DNA from: Microbotryomycetes sp. JL201
Taxonomy: Eukaryota; Basidiomycota; Microbotryomycetes
Direction: 5' to 3'
Assembly: GCA_033819885.1 (NCBI GenBank)
Contig: JAQYUZ010000021.1
Span: forward strand, 62,001 to 126,000
Length of the DNA stretch: 64,000 nucleotides
Shown here piece after piece: positions 37,420 through 49,040 of this stretch (the stretch's first letter is position 1; every line of letters starts with the position of its first letter). Position numbers and translations under genes: made by a program. The notes beneath the pieces are model-generated. The model did not search any database. It was not told where the DNA came from and worked only from the letters and a program-made list of their open reading frames with translations.

Positions 37420-37878
37420 GGTACTTGTGCGAGAGAGACGTAAGCGCAAAACTGTCAAGGTCAAACGAGCCGCGCAGTCTCACTCGAATGCGGTGGAAGC
37501 CCAACCGTCCAATTGCTACGGAGTGCAGCCCGGCCGCCGCCGACTGCTGCCGACAAAGTAAATCAAAAGTTTCGGCGAACCCACGAGGCTCCTCAACAGT
37601 ATTGGCGTAAAATTAAGGTAATTTGCCCCTTGTATCCTCGGTGTTTACCAGAAGCCCCCTATAGGTCACGTGACTCTTCGGGGCCGCGAGGCTGACGCTG
37701 AAATGCATGCAGCACGGTTGACTGTATACCGAACCTTGCAAAGACGTGTTGTGGGCCCAGCGAGTGCTTCTTTGATTCGAGCTTGTTGGAAATAGCCGGT
37801 TCGTTAACCGAGCCGAGGCGTGGAGAAACCAAATTCCGTCGGGCGCATTGCTCTCTCTCTTTCATTCTCTCCGTTGCC
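37420..37878. other. divergent promoter region, PGK1 / thiolase
   Basis: A 459-nt region between two start codons. It contains the perfect 10-bp palindrome gtcacgtgac at 37665 and a pyrimidine-rich tract (ctctctctttcattctctcc) immediately before the thiolase start, a frequent mark of strongly expressed fungal promoters. No ORF of note. Confidence 0.55.
37665..37674. promoter_or_regulatory. GTCACGTGAC palindrome
   Basis: A perfect 10-bp palindrome with a CACGTG core in the shared PGK1/thiolase promoter. The same 10-mer occurs again at 54215. bHLH proteins such as Cbf1 or Pho4 bind such sites in yeasts; which factor acts here is unknown. Confidence 0.4.
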
Positions 37879-39666
37879 ATGTCGCCCGCTGCCCGTCAAC
37901 AATTGCTCGAGAAGTCTGCCGACGATGGTGAGCGAGCTTGTGGGGTGTCGGTAGTGTGCCCAGCGCGTGGCGGCCCCCACCATCTGCCAACCCGCGGCTG
38001 CTGACGAAATGAATACTGCCAGTCGTCATCGTCTGGGCCAAGCGCACGCCCATGTGCAAGGCTCGCAAGGGTGGCTTTGCCGACATGTCGGTGCAGGAGC
38101 TCTTCCTCGCTTTCTTCAAGCAAACGCGCAAAGAGATTGAGCAACTCAAGGTCGATCCGGCACAGATTGGCGACATTTGCGTCGGTCGGTCATCTCCATC
38201 GTGCATATTGGACTCTATCATCTCCCGTTCTGACATTCTCCATCCGCGAATGCGCAATCTCAGGCATGGTGTTGCCGCCAAAGGCCCCGTACGACGCTCG
38301 CGCCTCCGCCATCGCCGCCGGCTTCCCCGATACGGTCCCACTTCAGGTCGTCAACAGGTGAGACTGCTTTTCAGTCGCTATCGCCGTCCTGGAACTTCCA
38401 TGAGGGCTCGCATGCCGAAGAGCACGAGGCACTGACCTGGACCCGCCGTGCCACGTGACCAGGTTCTGCTCATCTGGCTTGATGGCCGTCGCCAACATTG
38501 CCAACCAGATCAGGAACGACGAAATCGAGATCGGCCTGGCTTGCGGTTTCGAAAACATGTCGGCCGTGTGAGTGCCCTCTCAAGCCCACCGCTAGCCACC
38601 CGCCCGGTCTCATCTTTGATTTCGTTTCGTCCAGTCCCGACCGTGCCCCCGAGGATTGGGCTCAGGAAGTTCTGGACCACCCTGTCGCGAAGGATTGCCA
38701 GTTCCCAATGGGTTGGACTTCCGAGAACGTCTCAAAAGATTTTGACATCACCCGCAAGCGCATGGACGAGCTCGCCGCTGCGTCGCATCAGCGCGCGGCT
38801 AACGCTCAGAAATCGGGTTACTTTGACAAGGAAATCATGCCGATCGAAGCTCTCCAATACGAGGGGGGCGCCGCCAAAGGCCAGCAGAAGCAAGACAAGT
38901 CTAAGCGCGTCAAGGTTGTCCTCACAAAGGATGACGGTATTCGAGGCGACTCGACTGCGGAGGGTTTGGCCAAGATCAGGTCAGCGTTCCCTCAGTGGGG
39001 CAACGGCACGACGACTGGTGGCAACGCGTCGCAAATTACCGATGGCGCCGCTGGCGTCTTGCTTATGAAGCGATCCAAGGCTCAAGCTCTTGGCTTGACG
39101 CCCATTGCAAAGCACGTTGCAACCTCGGTCGCAGGTCTCGCTCCCCGCATCATGGGCATTGTACGTCGTTTATATTTTTTTTGCGGACTGTTGAGAGTTG
39201 TCTGACAACGGGTTTCAAACAGGGCCCAGCTTTCGCCATCCCCAAAGTGCTCGAGCGCACTGGCTTGTCAAAGGAGGACGTCGACTTGTTCGAGGTCAAT
39301 GAGGCCTTCGCCAGCATGTTCGGCTACTGCATCGACAAGTACGGCCTCCCTCACGAGAAGACCAACGTCAAGTAAGCAGTCCTTGCCAAGATTCAGTTCT
39401 CATCAAAAGCTTGTTCTGACGCAGCTTGTCGTTTGATAGTGGCGGTGCCATCGCTCTTGGTCATCCTCTCGGAGCAACCGGTGCTCGTCAAGTCGCAACT
39501 GGTGTCAACGAGCTCCGTCGACGAGGAGGCAAGATCCTTGTCACTTCCATGTGCATCGGTCTCGGTCAGTTTCCTACGTCAGAGAATTATGAGCGATCGT
39601 AAACTGAAGCTGCATCCGTTCTTTGCAGGTATGGGCGCCGCTGCTGTGTTTGTGAACGAGGCATGA
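37879..39666 (+). CDS. POT1: 3-ketoacyl-CoA thiolase (acetyl-CoA acyltransferase)
   Basis: This enzyme carries out thiolytic cleavage of 3-ketoacyl-CoA in beta-oxidation. Exons are 37879-37927, 38023-38184, 38264-38357, 38463-38567, 38635-39160, 39223-39371, 39440-39564 and 39629-39666, giving 415 residues. Landmarks are [19 protein letters not shown], the nucleophile cysteine in [17 protein letters not shown], the GFENMSAV segment, [47 protein letters not shown] and the C-terminal catalytic [12 protein letters not shown]. The N-terminus before VVIVWA is only about 16 residues ([16 protein letters not shown]) and does not fit the PTS2 consensus; the end (VNEA) is not a PTS1. The location may therefore be non-peroxisomal, or targeting may differ. 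Confidence 0.93.
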
Positions 39667-39959
39667 AAATGAGGCGTCAGCTGTCTCTTGTCGTGCTTTG
39701 TAGTTTGGTGTATCGATACATTGATTGCAAAGAATTAGTCTATCGTAGATTGCTGCTGGTGCGGGATCCGTGAGAAAGGATGATCACTCACGATCCACGC
39801 AAAGGAAACGCGGCGTCCCACCCAGCGCGTCCAAAAGTACGTAGTGTAGATGAAGAGATTGGAAAGCAGTCTATGACAATGCATCACAAGCTAAGTCATG
39901 CTCTACAACACAATCACCCACTGAATAAAACAAGCGTTTCTAGACATCTTGAAGGAGAC

Positions 39960-42795
39960 TCAGATTTTGTGCCCTCCCTGGCCGTGCTGAGGAGGATTGT
40001 GCAACGCTCGTAAGTGAGATTGCTTGCCACGTTTCCTGCTCTGTGAAGAGGACGAAGACGATTTCTTCTTCTTTTTGTTGGTTGTCGTCTTGGTGGTGGC
40101 GCCAACGCTCAAGAAAGAAGAAGGTGACCCTGCTTCGAGTTCGAGTTGTGATTCTGCAGCTTCGAGGATTGCTCTTTTTTGTCTTCGAGTAGACTTTGTG
40201 AGAGGTGACGTCGAGCTGCTGAGGCGTGATTTGGCTAGTGCGACGTGTAGCGCTTCGTCATCGTCGTTTTGGTGCGAGAGTGATGTTGAAGGCTCGGTCA
40301 AGTCTGCTGTCTCGTCGATCGATTCGGACGGGTATGCTGCTGAGAAGCTCTTATTTGGCGAGGCAGAGTTATCATATCCTTGATATCCAGACCGAACAGG
40401 AATGCATGACCGACTGGAAATGCTTGGTCTGTATCCAGGCGCGCAAGAAACTGTCTCGCAAACGACAGTCAGCCCAAACTCCAGCCGCTGGGCAACTCTC
40501 GGTATCAGCTCACAAACGTGACAAGTTCCAGCTTCACAGCCGACTCCGAGGGCGTGCGGTATCGCGGAGCAATCTTCGCCTTCGCCCGTGCTGGCGCAGC
40601 CGCCACACGACTCGAGAGAGGACTGGATGTCGAGACATTCGTAGCCACCTGCACCTGCCATGACGCCCGAATACTCGTTAAAAGGCGCCGAAAAATGATG
40701 CGTAACAGCCATTTCGAAAGAGCTGTGTTTCAAAAAGTCAGCAATCCTGCATGCCATGAAAGTTCGCCCGTTAACGAATACGTACGCGCTATCGGCGATA
40801 GGACAAGCGACCTCGCCAGTCGGACACAAGGTTTGCTTGACCACTTTGGACTTTTTTACACGAGCTCGTTGCGAGACGGTCGCGCCAATGCAGATGCCAT
40901 TGGCCGAGACGGCGTAACCTTTTGGGCAATTGGTCACGCGACATTGTGCGTTGGCACATACGCCAGTCGCCCCAGAAGGAGCAAACGTACATTGACGTCC
41001 AATCGCTCCGCAATTGTTGACTGAAAGACGCATCAGCCCAATCCAGGCCGCCTTACGGCTCATGCTTGTGACTGACCATCTGAAGTCGTATCAATCTTGA
41101 TGCATTGACCAGCCGCCAGTTTGTAGCCATAGGCGCACACTGTCGCAAAACACAGACCATTGCTGCAAATTGCTGCCAATGAATTGCACGGGTTGCACGT
41201 ATTGCCGACGCCACCGCAGTTGTTGATGTCACTGGAGGTCTGGCGACAGTACATGTATTCCGAGTCCCAGGAGAACCCTTCGACGCAAGTAGTTGTACAT
41301 TTACCGGCGAGGCAGATACCGGCCCCCCCATTGACGTATGTCGACTGGCATCTGAAACCGATCGAACCACAGTTGTTGGCATCGTTGTTGAGGTCGACCG
41401 CGACACAAGCATTGTCGATGAGCGCGTACGGCGCATTGCAAGACGTGTACCTGCATCGGCCCTTTTGACATTGACTGAGAGGAAGGGTCGTCGGTGTCTG
41501 CTGCCTACTCGAGCAAAGTTTGACTGACCCTTGACCGTTGTTGAAGACGCAAGTGGCGCCGACAGCGCCGCAGTTGGCCACATCAGAATCAAGGCTGAGG
41601 GCCATACACACGCCGTTCACGTTATAGTAGCCATCGTTGCAACTGGTGAGCGTACACACTCCCATCGCGCACATGCCTTTGCCGCGAGGAAACGAGCACA
41701 CGGTGCCGATTGCTCCGCTGGGAGGAACAAGCAGCAAGTCAGGCTGACTTTGTCGAACAGCGAAGCGAAATGCTCACCAATTATTGACGTCACCGTAAAT
41801 ATCACGGCATTGTGCCTTGGCGAAATCAAACCCGTAGCCAGGGTTGCACGTCCGCGGTTTGCACACGCCATTGTTGCACAGAGAACCGACACCGTTGTCC
41901 CATGTGTTTGGACATACGACCCCTCGCTTGCCGCTGACACATATAATGCGGAATATAAGTAAGCCAACATTGTGACCAAACCTCGACAACGCACCAATTG
42001 TTGACGTCGCTCGACAGATCGACAATTTTCAAGCATTGCCCGTCCACCTCTTCGAATCCGTTTTGACATTTGCCGGCTTTGCATACGCCCGATACGCATT
42101 TTTGTACTGTAGCATACGGTACCGAGCAGACGTTCTCTGCTTTGCCGCTGTTAATCAGCGATATGCCAGATGAGAGACGTCAGCCCGCGCGCCAACTCCG
42201 GAAGCTCCAGGAGCTCGACGACTCTAGAGCGAGATGTGCCATCGACTGAAACCCACCAATTGAACTCGTCATTCTGAGTTTGAACACACTTGCCCAACTT
42301 CCAACTAAAGTCGTAAGCTGTCGCGCATGTCGCTGCACCACATACGCCAGCTTTACAAATGGCGCCACTGCCGTTCGCCCAATTCGTTGGACATTTGTTG
42401 CCCTTGATGCCACAATTATTGACCTGCAAAGACGAGTCTGTCAGTCCGCCACATGAGGAAGGACAAAAATGTGACAGCCTCACGTCCGAACTATAATCAC
42501 ACAGAATACCGAGCAGGCCGCAAATGACGCCAGCTCGTTTCCTTAGCCACCTGTTCTTGAATCTAGGCTGAACCGTGTGTACACTCTTGCTTCCATTTTC
42601 GTCATGCAATGTCGGCAAGGCTCGACTAGCGCCTGTCGAGGTCGAAGAAGCGATCACGATCGAGCTGGACAAACCATCCTGCGACACGTCCCGTTGCTGA
42701 TCATCGTGATGGTGTACAGAATGTCGAGCGCTGGCTTGAAGAGTGTTGAATAGCAAGAGCAAGCTGTACAAGGCAGCGGCTGTCGGATAGCGCAT
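39960..42795 (-). CDS. Secreted PriA-like cysteine-rich repeat protein
   Basis: Exons are 42795-42484, 42423-42257, 42147-41995, 41933-41778, 41717-41529, 41474-41077 and 41020-39960, giving about 811 residues. A signal peptide (MRYPTAAALYSLLLLFNTLQ) is followed by a dibasic site (WLRKR). Then come about seven to eight repeats of around 45-55 residues of the form NNCGxxGxxC..G.C..GxC....C..GY....xxC. The C-terminal block (CPTGEVACPIA, GYECLDIQSSLESCGGC and CSAIPHALGVGCEAG) matches the PriA family described from Lentinula. The tail is Lys/Ser-rich. Three introns split the same Cys codon (TG|C) at repeat borders. A further 63-nt in-frame intron may exist in the last exon, from a gtacgt donor near 40790. 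Function is unknown; cell-wall or extracellular location is inferred. Confidence 0.82.
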
Positions 42796-43358
42796 CGTGA
42801 GAGTGAAATTCGCCCTCCAAACCGCTCCGGAAGCTCAAACTGGCGTGCAAGTCGGCAAAGGAGCGAACGAGTTGTCTTGAACAAAGGAGTGTCGGATGTA
42901 CGGGTATCAGTCGTAGACAGCCAAGTCGACGACTGATGTTGGTGTGGCAGGCCAGTGGTGGGTAGCGGAAGTGTTGGAAGAACGAGCCAAAGCGCTGCTT
43001 GACGCCACGATAGACACCAAGGCTCTCATTGCCTGTTGCATTTCATTGATCGCTTCAAGACAAATTATTGTTATAGAGATGACAATATGATACGCACAAC
43101 GTTTGCTTCAAGTGAGAGCTCTCAATTTACAACTTCCGCGTTCGGAAGGTGAAGTAGGCCGATTTCGGGGCGGCCAGAGTCAGTCCAAACTGTGCACATT
43201 CACCGATAAGCAAAGTTCAGAGAGCTCGAGTGACAACAAAATCAATCTCTCGGAACCTTTGTGAAACCCGCAAAAAGTGCGCTGCGAAAAGAGAGCGGCC
43301 GGAGCACATTCCGCCTGAACTGCACCATTTGGGACGGGCGCTAGGTTTTTGCGCAAGT
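42796..43358. other. upstream region of the PriA-like gene
   Basis: A 563-nt gap between the PriA-like start and the AP-3 delta stop, both on the minus strand. A 138-codon plus-strand frame starting at 43230 runs out into the antisense of AP-3 delta and is not credible. No other feature seen. Confidence 0.5.
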
Positions 43359-46300
43359 TCAAGGATCTACAATCTTTGTCTTCTTCTTATTCCCACTCGT
43401 ACCGTCTTTGCGCTTTTTCTTGACTACCTTTTTGATGGCGCTTTCCTCCGCTTTGACTTCGACTGCTTCACTCACTTTCTCGTCGATGACCGATGCCTTC
43501 ACAGACATCGGCTCCTTGGTCGGAGTGTCCACGAGCGCGGCACCGTCAGGCAGCTCGCCGTCTACTTCGACGTGCATTGGCGGTGGCGTCGGTTCTCGTG
43601 GCGGAGGTGGTGGCGGAGGCGGAGGCTGCGTTTCGCGCGAAGGTGAAGCCAAATCAAGATTGAGCTTGACTATCGGTATAGAGTCGATTTCATCATCATC
43701 GTCTCGGAAATGCTGTTCCGGCTGGTGATCAGAAAATCAGCACGCAGAGGGCTCGCGAACTTGCAAGAGACCCACGTCGTCGTCATCATCACCGTCGCCT
43801 TGGCCCTTTTTCCTAGAGCTCTTGCTCTTGCTTTTGCCTTTGGCGCCCTTTCTTGTCTTTTTCTGCTTCGTTTCGACAGCGGTCTCGCCAAGCCTCCTAC
43901 CGAACCCGTCAAAATCACCCTCGTGATCACTATCAACTACTTTCAGCCTGTGCATGACGTCTGGTACAATGACACTGTCGAGATCTAGTCCGTTGGGCAC
44001 TGCGACCATGCCTTGGGCTTTCGGATTGACCGGATTCAATTCGTGAGAGAAGAACAAGCGTTCAAGCAGAGGCAATGACTCTGGAGCCCTGTTGATGTCG
44101 GGGTCGACAACCGAGCCCGACTGATGATGGGTCTCGTTGGAATGGCTTGAGCCATCGAGTGCACCTGAGAGAGGCGCGGGAGCATCCAAGCCAATCCTGA
44201 CCAGCTCCAACAAAGCTTTGAATTCTGCTGCTCGCTCTTGCAGTTCAATGTCGTCGCTCGAGGCACACATGGCTAGTTGTCGTTCGAGCGCGGTCGAGAT
44301 TGACCTGACTTGCTCGAGACTAGTCTCGTTCCAGTCTTGAGCGAGTCCCGCAAGCCATTGAGCATAAATTTTGAGCCCGTTATGGATGTAAAGCGAGAGT
44401 ATGCGAGGTGGTAACACGGTCGTCGTGGTGGTGCCAAACAGCGAAGCGATAACAGGTCGAGTGTCGGCGAGTTCGCTGCATTGTGACGTTGCTCGTGATC
44501 AGCTCTCGCTGCTTGAGCAGAATATCCCGTAACCATGCTCACCGGCAGTACTCGCCACAAATCCAAGCGGCAGCGCCCAATACCTGAGCCACCCCTGCAC
44601 CTTCACCATTCTCCAAAAAATCGTCATCTCCCAGCAATTCTGCCATCTTCGTTACGGCATAAGGTCTGATAGCTTTGACACGCGCCGTCACATCGATGAG
44701 CTGGTCCTTCAGCTGTTGTCCAAGCGATGAACTGTGTTGCTGTACGTCGGCTTTTGCGTGAACGGGCTCCTGCGCGATGGACAGCGCAATGTAAGACAGC
44801 TCCACCAATGTGTCAATGTACCAAGCAAAGTTTGACACGTTAGCATAAGTCTGATGAGAGCACATTCGTAAGATAAGTGCGATGAGCGCCGTCTTGTAGG
44901 AATTGGCTGCGCTAGCGTGAGTGGCAGGAGTTTTGCCGTTGGCCTGCTGAGCTTGCAGCAAAGACGACGCGGCCGAGTTGCCCGCTGCTGCAGGCGTCGG
45001 TCGCAAGTGCGTCATAAGTCTCTCGACAATCGCTCGAAGGCTTTGTCGGTCCACCATGCCTTCGACAAGATCCAGTGCGCGCATTCTGATAGACAAGTCG
45101 GCGTCATCAACGCAAGACAGAATTATGTCATGATGCGGAGTGAGCAGGTGAGGATGAGTTGGCAGGATCTTGACTAGTGCCAGCAGAGCGATGTATCGGA
45201 CTGCGTAGGATGTGCACAGTCTCATTCAGCAAATGTACAAAAGTAGGTTCGGCCGGCACTGACGATTTTGATCAACGTCCTCGAGGAACGCCTTGAGCTT
45301 GTCGACACATGTGGCGGCCAGAGCCTCGCCGTCTCGTCCCGTGAGCATGCCACCGACAATGGAAGTCTTGATGCATTCGTATAGCAGTGACATGGCTGGC
45401 GTCGTCTCGATCAACTCAGTGAGCGGTGGAACAAGTTTGCGCACAAGTCGAGGTTCTTCCGGCGTTAGTGCAGCAAAGAGCTTGATGATCTTGATCAGCA
45501 TCCAATTGTTGGTGCTTGCAGTCAATAGCTCAAAAAGTTCCGGTGCAAGCGGCAGGTACCGCTTAGGGTTTTTGCGCGCGAGTTCGCACACAAGGTTGAC
45601 CGTCGCCGACACGACGCTCTGGTCCTCGTCTCCGAGTCGCTCTCGAAGTCGTTCAATCCATGGATCGTCTCCTCTTTCTTCCCTCCCTGTGCTTAGCTCC
45701 ATGACACCCGGCCAGCTTCTGACGACTCGTCCGAGCACGAGTACAGTCTGCTTGCGTATGGCTGGGCGCGAGTGTGACAGCAGTGAAAGAATATCGGGCG
45801 CCAAGTCGCGGGCTAGAGTTGGTGTCAGCAAAAGTGACACGGCCGACAAGGTCATTGAGAGGTGTGCGACGGTCAGCGATGATGGCGAAGTGCTGAAGAG
45901 TGGCGACGGCGGCGATGTGAGGTCCTGCATACTCGACTCGGTCACATCAACTGAAGACGTGGCATGTGGAATCTGATATGCCAACCTTTTTGACCAAGTT
46001 GACGACGAGCACTGCGACCTCTGTCTCCTTGTCAAAGCATTGGGACGCGGCCAAGTACCCGATCGACTTGATGTGAAACTTTGTGCTCGTCATGCACTCC
46101 ACGATGGCGAATGATGCAAATGATATAGTCTGACCGAGCATCTCGAGCTGCAGACAATGATGCTTGTCAGCGTGAAGGATGCGTCACGGCCGGGGCGGCC
46201 GGAGCGGGTCACTGACGTAGACGAGTTTGAGAACAGCTGCCGCCTTGACATCAACGTCCTGGTCCTTGATCTCTTTGCGCGTCTCGTCAAGTGCGCGCTG

Positions 46301-46444
46301 CACCACTTGAACCTCGTCATTCTTGTTTGCCCGCAGCGCCTTGATCAGCCCTGCAGAGAGAAAGACAGCGCTCGTGAGCGACAAGCGGCACGAGCATCAC
46401 AGCCAGACCACTTTGAGCGTACCTGCCACGTCCTGCTCGAACAT
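43359..46444 (-). CDS. APL5: AP-3 adaptor complex subunit delta
   Basis: The large subunit of the AP-3 coat that sorts cargo from Golgi/endosomes to the vacuole. Exons are 46444-46423, 46350-46217, 46147-45986, 45924-45264, 45200-44543, 44475-43776 and 43721-43359, giving 899 residues. The adaptin trunk starts MFEQDVAGLIKALRANKNDE, then LEMLGQTISFASFAIVECM, KSIGYLAASQCF, LARDLAPDILSLLSHSRPAI and NFAWYIDTLVELSYIALS. DQLIDVTARVKAIRPYAV and WICGEYCRELADTRPVIASL follow. The C-terminal hinge is Lys-rich (KKTRKGAKGKSKSKSS) and ends in Pro-rich and charged segments, as in other delta subunits. The last intron (53 nt, gtgggt donor) could instead use a donor 13 nt downstream. Confidence 0.9.
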
Positions 46445-46796
46445 GGTCGGGCCGCCCGCGCGAACGGAGGTCAATTAACAAGCGGAGAGGGATTGAGAGC
46501 AAGAACCGCACTGCAAAAATCCGGACCGTTTCGGAGAGCTATACGTTGATGAATCAAGTATCATGCCAATTGAATCGGTATGCCTGGATCGACGAAATCG
46601 CGATGAGATGCGCAGCGCCGAGGCGCGCGCCTGGTTTTGGGCTTGGTTCTCAGCGACAACCAGGGTGAGGCGGAGAGCTATCACAAATCAATCAAACACA
46701 CGAGTGCTCACACTGCCATCGGACGCTGCAGCCTCGTGGAACAGACTTCTGCCGGATTGTTTTGGACGTGCGACGCGGGAAAACAACACTGCCAAT
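46445..46796. other. divergent promoter region, AP-3 delta / ERG4
   Basis: A 352-nt region between start codons. The ERG4 frame stays open upstream to an ATG at 46563, but the residues so added resemble nothing; the start at 46797 (MPVTTRQRRTK) gives the usual basic N-terminus. No RNA gene seen. Confidence 0.5.
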
Positions 46797-48860
46797 ATGC
46801 CCGTCACTACGCGCCAGCGGCGCACGAAAGATAACGATAGCGCACCTGCTACGCCGAATGGCAAGGCGACATCCGTCCCCACATCTGCCGTGAGGCGATC
46901 GACGCGCTCGAGCTCAAGGGCACGTGCCTCTGCAGCCTCTTCTGCGGCAGAGCACGACGACAACGAGGACAGTGAGGTGGAAAATGTTGAGAAGAAATCA
47001 GTGTCAAACGCTTCGCCGCGCAAACGTGCATCAGCCACTGGAGCAGACGAAGACATTGACAAACACCACGAATACGAGTTCAACGGACCGGTCGGCGTCA
47101 CGTTGATGATGACGCTATTCCCGGCCCTGTTCTACTACCTCTTTGTCTGCTTGTACTTCTACGACGGTATGCCTGTAGACACCAAGCGCGCACAACGACG
47201 ACCTGCTGATTCGCCGGACTGGCGCGCTCAGGCAAGTTTGCCACTCCTAGCGACATTTACACGCTCACAGGCAAGGGTGGATGGGTCGATTTTGTCAAGG
47301 ACATTGCTGGCCTAGTCAGAGAAGTGGGTTTGTGCGTCAACAGCGTCACAAGCCGCTTGACTGACTTGCGAGAGGCCACAGCACGCCGCTCCGACAAAAC
47401 GCGCGGCCGAGCTGTACCTGTCGCTGATCGTCATCCAAACGCTCCTTGCTTTCGTTGCACCTGGAGTCAAGCAAGAAGGACTGCCCGTCTCGTCACTAGG
47501 AGGACGTACGCTGACCTACAACTGCAACGCCTACTCCTCTCTCTACGTCACTTTGGCCATCGTGGGCGCCGCACACTACTACGGCGTCTTTGACCTTGCC
47601 GAAGTCATCAATTTGTTCGGACCGCTCATGACGATGGCCAACATCTTTGGATTCGCTCTAGCCGCCGTGACATACGTGACGGGCGATGGCTACCGCATGT
47701 CGGGCAACTTGATCTACGACTATTTCATGGGCTCAACACTAAACCCACGACTCGGCTCGGTCGACATCAAAATGTATGATCCGCTACTGATCTCAGAGCC
47801 AGGGAGGAATGCTGACGCGCGAGCCATACAGGTTCGCCGAGATCCGCGTAAGTTGGACGCTCCTGTTCCTGATCTCCCTCGGCGGTTGCGCGAAGCAGTA
47901 CGAGCAGTATGGTTACATTAGTCCAAACCTGCTCTTGTTCTCCTGGGGAACCTTCATGTACGTCAATGCGTGCGCTAAAGGCGAGCAGTACATTCCTCAA
48001 ACTTGGGGTAAGTCATTGATTCATGAAGAATATTGTACACATCTGATGCCCAAAATCCCACAGACATGAACTTTGAGAAGGTGATACATACTTGCAACCA
48101 TACCTCTCTCTACGAGCTGACTTTCTCAAAACAGTTCGGCTGGCTCTTGTCGTACTGGAACTTTGCTGGCGTGCCATTCTCTTATGCTTTCGGTGCGGTA
48201 TACATGGCGACGCACGACCCTGCGACCTACCGGTACCCGACAGCAGTCTACGTGTTCCTATTTGTGTTCCTCACTGTCTCGCACGCGCTGTAAGACCCGT
48301 GCTGGACACTGTGCGAGTAGCTCACTGAATAGATCTACCCAGGTTCGACGTTGCCATGGGACAAAAGAGCTACTTCAAGGCCATCGAGACTAACACGTTC
48401 ATCAAGCGGTACACGTTCCCTCAGATCCCGGGCGTCGAAATGAAAAACCCCAAGTACATGGTCACTGAGCGGGGTAGCAAGCTGCTCATTGACGGCATGT
48501 GGGCATACCTGCGCAAACCGAGTAAGCAGTCTGCAGTATCTGCCGCAAGAGTGCGTCGTTGACTCTGCCTCCCGACGTGGGCGCGGGCAGACTACACTTT
48601 CGATTGGTTCCAGGCGCTTGTGTGGGGATTGTCAGCTGGCTTTGGCTCTGCGATCCCTTACTTTTACCCTGTTTTCCACTTGACCATGTTGTTGCACCGC
48701 AACGGGCGCGACGAGGCTCGATGCGCGCGCAAGTACAAGAAGAGCTGGGTCGAGTACAAGCAAAGAGTGCCATACTTGTCGGTCGTCCTTATTTTTTTTT
48801 CCCGAGGAATGCTGGCTAATCAAGTTGATGTTTGGCAGGTTCATTCCTTACGTGTACTGA
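46797..48860 (+). CDS. ERG4: Delta(24(24(1)))-sterol reductase (C-24(28) reductase)
   Basis: This enzyme catalyses the last step of ergosterol synthesis in the ER membrane. Exons are 46797-47166, 47232-47323, 47382-47773, 47832-48007, 48064-48080, 48135-48289, 48343-48521, 48591-48777 and 48839-48860, giving 529 residues. A long polar N-terminus precedes GVTLMMTLFPALFYYLFVCL. The sterol-reductase family signature is seen in GNLIYDYFMGSTLNPRLG, followed by KMFAEIRVSWTLLFLISL. SPNLLLFSWGTFMYVNAC, FGWLLSYWNFAGVPFSYAFG and the NADPH-side GQKSYFKAIE come next. YTFDWFQALVWGLSAGFGSA and the terminal VPYLFIPYVY close the protein. The C-terminal segments distinguish ERG4 from ERG24/LBR. Exon 5 is only 17 nt and the last exon 22 nt. 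Confidence 0.93.
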
Positions 48861-49040
48861 ATGAGAGGAAGAGATGTGAAAGGATTCGTATCAACTTGCA
48901 CAGACTAATATACCCTGTTGCTAGTATCTCGAAGAAGAGCATGCATTCGATTGAGTTGAATGTGTAGCATGTATGAAAGTTGATCACGCTGAAAGCAGAT
49001 AGAGCCTCGCCTGCTTGCCTTCCTCGTCCGCTCATCGACC

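Noticed and set aside
42120-43360. Cysteine-rich secreted protein as a possible effector or toxin cluster
   Set aside because: All cysteine-rich exons join into one PriA-like gene; there is no neighbouring transporter, immunity or biosynthetic gene.
43600-43740. Glycine-rich plus-strand frame (GGGVGSRGGGGGGGGGC)
   Set aside because: It is the antisense of a proline-rich stretch in the AP-3 delta hinge.
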